Source: Kitasatospora sp. NBC_00240 (lineage in GTDB: Bacteria > Actinomycetota > Actinomycetes > Streptomycetales > Streptomycetaceae). From it: 64,000 bases of DNA. Of the stretch, positions 39,084 through 46,039 are shown piece after piece. The stretch spans positions 6,014,001-6,078,000 of the forward strand of contig NZ_JAPEMU010000001.1 of assembly GCF_026342405.1 (NCBI RefSeq), given 5' to 3'. A program made the position numbers and the translations under genes. Positions within the stretch are counted from its first letter, which is position 1; each line of letters begins with the position of its first letter. Below the pieces are notes generated by a model, which saw nothing but the letters and a program-made list of their open reading frames with translations, made no database searches and was not told the origin of the DNA.

Positions 39084-40424
39084 TCAGGCCGTCACCAGCT
39101 CCTCGCTGGGCAGCTCGACGTGGGCGCCGAGGTCACGGAGCTTGTCCATGAAGTTCTCGTAGCCGCGGTTGATCAGGTCGATCCCGTGCACGGTGGAGGT
39201 GCCCTCGGCGGCCAGCGCCGCGATCAGGTACGAGAAACCGCCGCGCAGGTCGGGGATGACCAGCTCGCCGCCGATCAGCTTCGACGGCCCGGAGACGACC
39301 GCCGAGTGCTGGAAGTTGCGCGCGCCGAACCGGCACGGCGTGGAGCCCAGGCACTCGCGGTAGAGCTGGATGTGCGCGCCCATCTGGTTCAGCGCGCTGG
39401 TGAAGCCGAGCCGCGACTCGTAGACCGTCTCGTGCACGATCGACAGGCCGCTGGCCTGGGTCAGCGCGACCACCAGCGGCTGCTGCCAGTCGGTCTGGAA
39501 GCCGGGGTGCACGTCGGTCTCCAGGGCGATCGCCTTGAGCTCGCCACCCGGGTGCCAGAAGCGGATGCCCTCGTCGTCGACCTCGAAGGCCCCGCCGACC
39601 TTCCGGAAGGTGTTGAGGAAGGTCATCATCGGGATCTGGTCGGCGCCGCGGACGTAGATGTCGCCCCGGGTGGCCAGCGCCGCGCAGGCCCAGGAGGCGG
39701 CCTCCAGGCGGTCCGGCAGGGCGCGGTGGTTGTAGCCGCCCAGCTCGTCCACGCCGGTGATCAGGATGGTGCGGTCAGTGCCCAGCGAGATGATCGCGCC
39801 CATCTTCTGCAGCACGCAGATCAGGTCGACGATCTCCGGCTCGATGGCGGCGTTGCGCAGCTCGGTGACGCCCTCCGCGAGGACGGCGGTGAGCAGGACC
39901 TGCTCGGTCGCGCCGACCGAGGGGTAGGGCAGCTCGATCTTGGTGCCGCGCAGTCGCTGCTGGGCCACCAGGTAGGTGCCCTGCGGGTGCTTCTCGATGG
40001 TGGCGCCGAACTGGCGCAGCACCTCGAAGTGGAAGTCGACGGGCCGGCCGCCGATGTCGCAGCCGCCCAGGCCCGGGATGAAGGCGTGGCCGAGGCGGTG
40101 CAGCAGCGGCCCGCAGAACAGGATCGGGATCCGCGAGGAGCCCGCGTGCGCGTCGATGTCGGCGACGTTGGCGCTCTCGACGTGCGAGGGGTCGAGGATC
40201 AGCTCGCCGTCCTCGTCGCCGGTACGCACGGTCACACCGTGCAGCTGCAGCAGGCCGCGCACGACCTTGACGTCGCGGATGTCCGGGACGTTGCGCAGCC
40301 GGCTGGGGCCCTGCCCGAGCAGGGCGGCGACCATGGCCTTGGGGACCAGGTTCTTCGCACCGCGGACCCGGATCTCGCCTTCGAGCGGGTTTCCGCCGTG
40401 AACCAGCAGGACGTCGTCGGTCAT
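39084..40424 (-). CDS. murA: UDP-N-acetylglucosamine 1-carboxyvinyltransferase MurA
   Basis: 446 aa. Transfers enolpyruvate from PEP to UDP-GlcNAc, the first committed step of peptidoglycan synthesis in the cytoplasm. The start MTDDVLLVHGGNPLEGEIRV leads into RGAKN with Lys24-Asn25. The active-site loop GGCDIGGRPVDFH keeps the Cys (residue 122) that fosfomycin alkylates. A DRTILITGVDELGGYNHRAL segment and a GGFSYLIAALAAEG C-terminal region complete the EPT fold. ATG at 40424. It is divergent from the yqgE-like gene and convergent with hupA. Confidence 0.96.
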   Translation of the reverse strand: MTDDVLLVHGGNPLEGEIRVRGAKNLVPKAMVAALLGQGPSRLRNVPDIRDVKVVRGLLQLHGVTVRTGDEDGELILDPSHVESANVADIDAHAGSSRIPILFCGPLLHRLGHAFIPGLGGCDIGGRPVDFHFEVLRQFGATIEKHPQGTYLVAQQRLRGTKIELPYPSVGATEQVLLTAVLAEGVTELRNAAIEPEIVDLICVLQKMGAIISLGTDRTILITGVDELGGYNHRALPDRLEAASWACAALATRGDIYVRGADQIPMMTFLNTFRKVGGAFEVDDEGIRFWHPGGELKAIALETDVHPGFQTDWQQPLVVALTQASGLSIVHETVYESRLGFTSALNQMGAHIQLYRECLGSTPCRFGARNFQHSAVVSGPSKLIGGELVIPDLRGGFSYLIAALAAEGTSTVHGIDLINRGYENFMDKLRDLGAHVELPSEELVTA

Positions 40425-40546
40425 CGTTCTCGCAATCCGGGGTGCCAGAGGTCGGGTCCGGGCTCCGCGGGAGAGCCTGGCGTGGTGGGGTCGATCGGGC
40501 GGCTGTGGGGCCCGGGCGAGCGAGTTTCCGCCGCGAAAGGGCGTCC

Positions 40547-40562
40547 ACCATCAGTAGATGGT
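40547..40562. repeat. inverted repeat upstream of murA
   Basis: ACCATC-AGTA-GATGGT, in the 296-bp interval between divergent murA and the yqgE-like gene. On the minus strand it overlaps a TACCAT -10-like hexamer about 130 nt before murA, so it could be an operator. Nothing else is recognisable in this interval. Confidence 0.4.
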
Positions 40563-40720
40563 AGTAGGCGTGTGATTGGTTCCCGTCTGCTCCTGTGGTG
40601 ATGGTGCTCTCTCCGGGTGGTGCCGCGCCCCCGCAGGGGGCCGTACGGGTGGCCGACGGGCCCTGCGGGGTTTCGTGTTGAGGTGCCCCGGAGGGGCTCT
40701 CCTGCGGGATCATGTGAGGC

Positions 40721-41290
40721 ATGACCGCGGCGCACTCGCACACCGGCCGGCTGCTCGTCGCGACTCCCGTGCTCACCGATCCCAACTTCGCGCGGGCCGT
40801 CGTGCTCCTCCTCGACCACGATGCCGAGGGGGCGCTCGGCGTCGTCCTGAACCACCCGACGCCGATCGAGGTGGGGGCGGTGCTGGACGGCTGGGGCGCG
40901 ATGGTCGGGCAGCCCGCGGTGGTCTTCCAGGGCGGCCCGGTCGCGCTGGACGCGGCGCTCGGCCTGGCCGTGGCACCGGGCGAGCCGGGGCAGGCCGAGC
41001 CGCTCGGGTGGCGGCGGGTGCACGGTGCGATCGGCCTGGTCGACCTGGAGGCGCCGCCGGAGGTGCTGGCGGGGGAGCTGGGGGGCTTGCGGATCTTCGC
41101 GGGGTACGCGGGATGGTCCCCGGGCCAGCTGGAGGCGGAGATCGCCGAGGGCGCCTGGTACCTGGTGGACTGCGAGCCGGGTGACATCTCCAGTCCCGAG
41201 CCGGAGCGGCTCTGGCGCGCGGTGCTGCGGCGCCAGCGGGGGCCGCTGGCGCTGCTGGCGACGTACCCCGAGGACCCGACGCTGAACTGA
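40721..41290 (+). CDS. YqgE/AlgH family protein
   Basis: 189 aa. Family features: TGRLLVATPVLTDPNFARAV, VVLLLDHDAEGALGVVLNHP, FQGGPVALDAALGLA and FAGYAGWSPGQLEAEIAEGA. The family has a conserved fold but no established biochemical activity. ATG at 40721 has GTGAGG immediately upstream. It is followed by the DUF3039 gene in the same direction. Confidence 0.93.
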   Translation: MTAAHSHTGRLLVATPVLTDPNFARAVVLLLDHDAEGALGVVLNHPTPIEVGAVLDGWGAMVGQPAVVFQGGPVALDAALGLAVAPGEPGQAEPLGWRRVHGAIGLVDLEAPPEVLAGELGGLRIFAGYAGWSPGQLEAEIAEGAWYLVDCEPGDISSPEPERLWRAVLRRQRGPLALLATYPEDPTLN

Positions 41291-41350
41291 GCCGCGGCCC
41301 GGCGGCGGGCCGCCGCCGCCGCACACTGGCCCGCCCTCGCGGCGCCCCCA

Positions 41351-41356
41351 TAGACT
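41351..41356 (+). promoter_or_regulatory. -10 box of DUF3039 gene
   Basis: TAGACT, 8 nt before the ATG at 41365 and with no Shine-Dalgarno; leaderless or nearly leaderless. Confidence 0.5.
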
Positions 41357-41364
41357 TGGCACTC

Positions 41365-41652
41365 ATGAGCACTCTTGAGCCCGAGCGCGGCCTCGGCACC
41401 GGCACCCTGGTCGAGCCCGTCCCGCAGGTGTCCCACGGGGACGGCGACCACGAGCGCTTCGCGCACTACGTCCAGAAGGACAAGATCATGGAGAGCGCGC
41501 TCTCCGGGTCTCCCGTGGTGGCGCTGTGCGGCAAGGTCTGGGTGCCGGGTCGTGACCCGAAGAAGTACCCCGTCTGTCCGATGTGCAAGGAGATCTACGA
41601 CGGCATCGGCCAGCCGGCCGACGGCAAGGGCGGCGGCAAGGACAACGGCTGA
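41365..41652 (+). CDS. DUF3039 domain-containing protein
   Basis: 95 aa. A conserved actinobacterial small protein: HERFAHYVQKDKIMESALSG, VVALCGKVWVPGRDPKKYPV, CPMCKEIYDG. The single Cys plus CPMC group suggests metal binding. The start MSTLEPERG at 41365 is preferred to the upstream TTG because of the TAGACT box. The tail is Gly/Lys rich. Function unknown. Confidence 0.9.
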   Translation: MSTLEPERGLGTGTLVEPVPQVSHGDGDHERFAHYVQKDKIMESALSGSPVVALCGKVWVPGRDPKKYPVCPMCKEIYDGIGQPADGKGGGKDNG

Positions 41653-41706
41653 CCTGCGCAGATCAAAGGCGGATCGATCCTGCGGCCCGGTCGAATCGAT
41701 CCCCTG

Positions 41707-41722
41707 ATTGGTCTATGCCATT
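41707..41722 (+). promoter_or_regulatory. candidate DasR (dre) operator
   Basis: ATTGGTCTATGCCATT agrees with the DasR consensus ACTGGTCTAGACCAGT at 12 of 16 positions, including the TGGTCTA half. It lies 27 bp before a beta-N-acetylhexosaminidase gene, a typical DasR target class. DasR is the GlcNAc-responsive GntR repressor of Streptomyces. Confidence 0.5.
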
Positions 41723-41748
41723 CGGGTTCGGCGGGGCAGGATGGCGGC

Positions 41749-43365
41749 ATGGACCTCATCCCTGCCCCGCTGAGTTCTGTCCGCCTCGCCGACCAGGACC
41801 TCCTCCTCGACCAGGACACCACGCTCACCGCCGCGCCCGGCCTGGAGCCGGTCGAGCAGTGGCTGCGCACCGCCCTCACGGCGGCGACCGGGCTGGCGCT
41901 GCGCCCGGCCCCGCCGGGCTCGGCGGCCGGCGTCGAGCTGACCCTCGACGACACGCTGGACGCCGAGGCCTACCGGATCTCCGTCCGGGCGGACCGGGCC
42001 GTGATCACCGCCGGCGGCCCCGCCGGGGCGCTCTGGGGGGCGCAGACCCTGCGCCAGCTGCTCGGCCCCGACGCCTACCGCCGGGCGCCGCTGCGCCGCA
42101 CCGGCTGGGTGCTGCCCGGCGGCGACGTCGAGGACTCGCCGCGGTTCGCCTGGCGCGGCGTCCTGCTGGACGTCTCCCGGCACTTCCTGCCCAAGTCGGA
42201 CGTGCTGCGCTTCCTGGACCTGATGGCCGTCCACAAGCTCAACGTCCTGCACCTGCACCTGACCGACGACCAGGGCTGGCGGATCGAGATCAAGCGGTAC
42301 CCGCGGCTCACCCAGGCGGGCTCCTGGCGGGAGCGCTCGATGACCGGCTACCGGGCCGGGCAGCGCCGGGACGATCGTCCGCACGGTGGCTTCTACACCC
42401 AGGACGACCTGCGCGAGATCGTCGCGTACGCGGCCGAGCGGCAGATCACCGTCGTCCCCGAGATCGAGCTGCCCGGCCACGCGCAGGCGGCCGTCGCCGC
42501 CTACCCGGAGCTCGGCAACGGCGACGTGGTGGACACCGCGTCCCTCGGTGTCTGGACCGACTGGGGTGTCAGCCCGAACGTGTTCAACGTCTCCGACGAC
42601 ACCCTGCGCTTCCTGGAGGGGGTGCTGGAGGAGGTCCTGGAGATCTTCCCGTCCGAGTACATCCACCTCGGCGGCGACGAGTGCCCCAAGGAGCAGTGGC
42701 GGGCCAGTGCCGCCGCGCAGGACCGGATCAAGGAGCTCGGGCTGGCCGACGAGGACGAGCTGCAGAGCTGGTTCATCCGGCACTTCGACGGCTGGCTCGC
42801 CGGGCGCGGCCGCCGGCTGGTCGGCTGGGACGAGATCCTGGAGGGCGGCCTGGCGCCCGGCGCCACGGTGTCCTCCTGGCGGGGCTACGGCGGCGGGGTG
42901 GCGGCCGCGAAGGCCGGGCACGACGTGGTGATGTGCCCCGAGCAGCACGTGTACCTGGACCACCGGCAGGCGCCCGGCGACGACGAGCCGATCCCGGTCG
43001 GCTGGGTCCGCTCGCTGGAGGACGTCTACCGCTTCGAGCCGGTGCCGGCCGAGCTGGACGAGGTCGCCGCCCGGCACGTGATCGGCACCCAGGCCAACCT
43101 CTGGACCGAGTTCATGGACAGCGCCCGGGACATCGACTACCGGGCCTTCCCCCGGTTGGCGGCCTTCGCCGAGGTGGCGTGGTCCCGCCTGCCGGTCGAC
43201 CCGGCGGCGCGCGACTGGGCGGGCTTCGAGCGGCGGATGACTGCCCACCTGGCCCGGCTGGACGCGCTCGGCGTCGAGTACCGCCCGGCGGCGGGCCCGC
43301 ACCCGTGGCAGCGGTGGCCCGGGGTGCTGGGCCGCCCGATCGAGGGCGCGCCGCCGCAGGTGTGA
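41749..43365 (+). CDS. beta-N-acetylhexosaminidase, GH20
   Basis: 538 aa. Cleaves terminal GlcNAc/GalNAc residues, for example from chitobiose or wall fragments. A GH20 N-terminal domain (about 1-125) precedes the barrel, which begins FAWRGVLLDVSRHFLPKSDV. The catalytic Asp310-Glu311 pair is in YIHLGGDECPKEQW, and HLHLTDDQGWRIEIKRYPRL is another family block. No signal peptide is visible, so the enzyme may be cytoplasmic and act on imported sugars. ATG at 41749. A dre-like site just upstream suggests GlcNAc control. Confidence 0.95.
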   Translation: MDLIPAPLSSVRLADQDLLLDQDTTLTAAPGLEPVEQWLRTALTAATGLALRPAPPGSAAGVELTLDDTLDAEAYRISVRADRAVITAGGPAGALWGAQTLRQLLGPDAYRRAPLRRTGWVLPGGDVEDSPRFAWRGVLLDVSRHFLPKSDVLRFLDLMAVHKLNVLHLHLTDDQGWRIEIKRYPRLTQAGSWRERSMTGYRAGQRRDDRPHGGFYTQDDLREIVAYAAERQITVVPEIELPGHAQAAVAAYPELGNGDVVDTASLGVWTDWGVSPNVFNVSDDTLRFLEGVLEEVLEIFPSEYIHLGGDECPKEQWRASAAAQDRIKELGLADEDELQSWFIRHFDGWLAGRGRRLVGWDEILEGGLAPGATVSSWRGYGGGVAAAKAGHDVVMCPEQHVYLDHRQAPGDDEPIPVGWVRSLEDVYRFEPVPAELDEVAARHVIGTQANLWTEFMDSARDIDYRAFPRLAAFAEVAWSRLPVDPAARDWAGFERRMTAHLARLDALGVEYRPAAGPHPWQRWPGVLGRPIEGAPPQV

Positions 43366-43386
43366 CCGGGACGCCGCAGGTGTGAC
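43352..43386 (+). repeat. tandem duplication at the hexosaminidase stop codon
   Basis: CGCCGCAGGTGTGAC is present at 43352-43366 and 43372-43386, a 20-bp period. It duplicates the last codons and the TGA. A 7-bp stem (GCTCCGG/CCGGAGC, 43443-43467) further downstream may terminate transcription. Confidence 0.5.
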
Positions 43387-43646
43387 GCCGGCGCCGGGAA
43401 CTTCGACCCGGTCGTCGTGCGTCAAGAAAAGGTGAACAATCGGCTCCGGTTCGTACCGGACCGGAGCTGATACCGGCTGGTTTCAGCCACAATCGGGCAC
43501 ACCTGTCCACCGGCCCAGAAATGATCATCAAGCATTGTGTGCCAGAGTTGCCCAACCCTGCCCGATCGCCCGTACCCTACGGGCCAGGCCGTGCTGCCAG
43601 ACGGGGGCGGGTCGTCGATGAGCAAGTGGAGCACGGTGGGACCCAG

Positions 43647-44528
43647 GTGAACCGGACGATCATGCTGCCGGCCTCCCTCGACGAGGCCGTCGAGGCGCTT
43701 GCCGCCACCCCGGCCGCGGTACCGGTGGCCGGCGCCACCGACCTGATGGAGGCCGTCAACGCAGGGCGGCTGCGCCCCGCCGCCCTGATCGGCCTGGGCC
43801 GGATCACCGAGCTGCGCGGCTGGCGTTACGAGGACGGCGGCACCGCCGTCCTCGGCGCCGGCCTCACCCACGCCCGGATGGACCGCCCCGACTTCGCCGC
43901 CCTCATCCCGGCGCTCGCCGACGCCGCGCGCACCGCCGGCCCCCCGCAGGTGCGCAACGTCGGCACCCTCGGCGGCAACATCGCCACCGCCGCCCCGGCC
44001 GGCGACACCCTCCCGGTGCTCGCCGCCCTCGAAGCCACCGCCACCCTCGCGCGGCCCGGCGCCACCCGCGAGGTCCCGGTCAGCCACCTGCTGACCGGGT
44101 TGGACCCGCTGCGCCCCGGCGAGCTGCTCACCTGGGTGCGGGTCCCGCTGCTGCACGCCCCCCAGGTCTTCCTCAAGGCCACCGGCCGCAGCGGCCCGGC
44201 CCGCGCCACCGCCTCCGTCGCCGTCGTGCTGGACCCGGCCCGCCGCGCCGTGCGCTGCGCCGTGGGCGCCGTCGCACCCGTGCCGCTGCGGCCGCTGGAG
44301 GCCGAGACCTGGGTCGCCAGCTGCATCGACTGGGAGGGCTCGCGCGAGATCGACCCCGCCGCGACCGCGGCCTTCGGCGAGTACGTGGCCGCCGCCTGCG
44401 TCCCCGACAGCTACGCCGCGGAGGGCCCCTGGGAGGCCGTGACCGAGGGGCCGACCGCCGCCGCCGTCCGGCTGCGGCGTACCGTATCGGTGCTGGCCCG
44501 CCGGGCACTGGGAAGGGCGCTGAAGTGA
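43647..44528 (+). CDS. FAD-binding subunit of a xanthine-dehydrogenase-like enzyme
   Basis: 293 aa. Medium subunit of the molybdenum hydroxylase family. FAD contacts: VPVAGATDLMEAVNAGRLRP and the second loop VRNVGTLGGNIATAAPAGDT. The C-terminal CO-dehydrogenase-flavoprotein domain follows. GTG at 43647 (VNRTIMLPASLDEAV) is preferred, with GGTGGGA upstream; GTG 43626 is possible. It overlaps the next gene by GTGA. TACCCT at 43573-43578 with TTGCCC 19 nt before is a weak promoter candidate for the operon. Confidence 0.88.
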   Translation: MNRTIMLPASLDEAVEALAATPAAVPVAGATDLMEAVNAGRLRPAALIGLGRITELRGWRYEDGGTAVLGAGLTHARMDRPDFAALIPALADAARTAGPPQVRNVGTLGGNIATAAPAGDTLPVLAALEATATLARPGATREVPVSHLLTGLDPLRPGELLTWVRVPLLHAPQVFLKATGRSGPARATASVAVVLDPARRAVRCAVGAVAPVPLRPLEAETWVASCIDWEGSREIDPAATAAFGEYVAAACVPDSYAAEGPWEAVTEGPTAAAVRLRRTVSVLARRALGRALK

Positions 44529-46039
44529 CCACCGAATCTCTTGACTCCGGCCCGCTCGACCCGGCCCCGCCGGTGAGTGCGGAGATGCGCCCCTGCGCCT
44601 CGTACACGCTGCGGGTCAACGGCTTCGAGCGCCCCGTCACCGACGCCTGGATCGGCGAGAGCCTGCTCTACGTGCTGCGCGAGCGGCTCGGCCTGGCCGG
44701 CGCCAAGGACGGCTGCGAGCAGGGCGAGTGCGGGGCCTGCTCGGTGCAGGTGGACGGCCAGCTGGTGGCCGGCTGCCTGGTCCCGGCCGCGCTGGCCGCC
44801 GACAGCGAGATCAACACCGTCGAGGGCCTCTCGGCCGGCGGCGCCGCCAGCGACGTCCAGCAGGCGCTGGCCGAGTCGGGCGCGGTGCAGTGCGGCTACT
44901 GCACCCCCGGCATGGCGATGGCCGTGCACGACCTGCTGCAGCGCAACCACCGGCCCAGCGAGGTCGAGGCCCGCCAGGCACTCTGCGGCAACCTCTGCCG
45001 CTGCACCGGCTACCGCGGTGTGCTGGCGGCGGTGCAGACCGTCGCCGAGGCGCGCGCGGCGGAGGCCGAGCAGGCCGAGGAGGGCTCCGCGCCGGCCGAG
45101 GAGAGCGCCGCCGAGCGGCCCGCCCCGGCCCCGGTGGCCACCGAGCAGTCCTCCGCCGACGTCCCGCTGGCCGGCGAGCTTCCGGTCTACGCGGACTCCG
45201 AGGCCTGGGTCGAGCACGTCCCGCAGCCGCCTGCGGCCGAACAGCCGCCCACCGGGCACCGGGGGCAGCAAGGGCACCACGGGCAGCCGGGTGCCGGCCC
45301 CTACGGCGACGGCACCGGCCCGGCCGGACAGCCGACCGCCGCCGGCACCGGCACCGGCATGGGGATGGCCTACGGCGGCCACGAGCAGGGCGGGCAGCCC
45401 GGCGCGTCCTACGACGCCGGCGTGTACGACACCGCGGTGCTGCCGCCGGTGCCGTCCTTCCCGACCCAGCAGGGCCCCGCCGGCCAGCACAACAGCCAGG
45501 AGAACGGCCAGCACACCGGCCAGCACCCGGGCCAGCCCAACGGCCAGGTCTACTACCAGCAGCCCGGCTACCCCGAGGCGGCCTACTCGGGCACTCCCGC
45601 GCACGGCACCTACCTGCCCGGCGCGCCCGGCTACCAGGAGACCCCGTACGAGGGAATGCCCTACCAGGTCCCCGGTCAGCAGGGCGTCCAGCAGAACGGC
45701 GGCCAGCAGAACGGCCAGCTGAACGGCGGCCAGCAGGGCGTCCCGCACGGCACGCCCTACCCCGGCCCGGCCTACCGCAGCGGCGAGTACGACACCACCG
45801 ACTTCGAGCACGCCCCGTACGACGGCCCGGTCTACGAGAGCACCCCCTCGCACGGCACCGCCTTCGACGGCACCGGCTACGACGGCACCCCGGCGCAGGG
45901 CACCCCGTACACCCCCACGCCCCCGCACGGCGTCCCGACCGACGGCGCCCCGGCGGGCGTCCCGTACGGCGCCGACCCCGCGCACGGCATCGTCCCCCAG
46001 CCTTCGGGGACCTCCATTCCCGAGGACCGCCACGTATGA
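44525..46039 (+). CDS. 2Fe-2S subunit of a xanthine-dehydrogenase-like enzyme with long low-complexity tail
   Basis: 504 aa, whereas family members are about 160-200 aa. Residues ~25-175 form the two [2Fe-2S] domains: CEQGECGAC with Cys64/69/72 plus Cys84, and CGYCTPGM with the later CRCTGYRG (Cys123/126/158/160). All eight ligands are present. Residues ~180-504 are Pro, Gly, Gln, Tyr and Thr rich with degenerate units such as GQQNGQ, HGTPY and YDGT, probably disordered. The reading frame remains codon-biased throughout, and the tail ends by overlapping the next start (ATGA), so it is not a frame error by eye. Starts by GTGA overlap with the FAD gene. Confidence 0.88.
   Translation: MTTESLDSGPLDPAPPVSAEMRPCASYTLRVNGFERPVTDAWIGESLLYVLRERLGLAGAKDGCEQGECGACSVQVDGQLVAGCLVPAALAADSEINTVEGLSAGGAASDVQQALAESGAVQCGYCTPGMAMAVHDLLQRNHRPSEVEARQALCGNLCRCTGYRGVLAAVQTVAEARAAEAEQAEEGSAPAEESAAERPAPAPVATEQSSADVPLAGELPVYADSEAWVEHVPQPPAAEQPPTGHRGQQGHHGQPGAGPYGDGTGPAGQPTAAGTGTGMGMAYGGHEQGGQPGASYDAGVYDTAVLPPVPSFPTQQGPAGQHNSQENGQHTGQHPGQPNGQVYYQQPGYPEAAYSGTPAHGTYLPGAPGYQETPYEGMPYQVPGQQGVQQNGGQQNGQLNGGQQGVPHGTPYPGPAYRSGEYDTTDFEHAPYDGPVYESTPSHGTAFDGTGYDGTPAQGTPYTPTPPHGVPTDGAPAGVPYGADPAHGIVPQPSGTSIPEDRHV

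Noticed and set aside
40040-40080. Intrinsic fosfomycin resistance of MurA (Cys-to-Asp loop)
   Set aside because: The loop reads GGCDIGGRPVD; the Cys aligned with the fosfomycin target is present and the Asp is the following residue.
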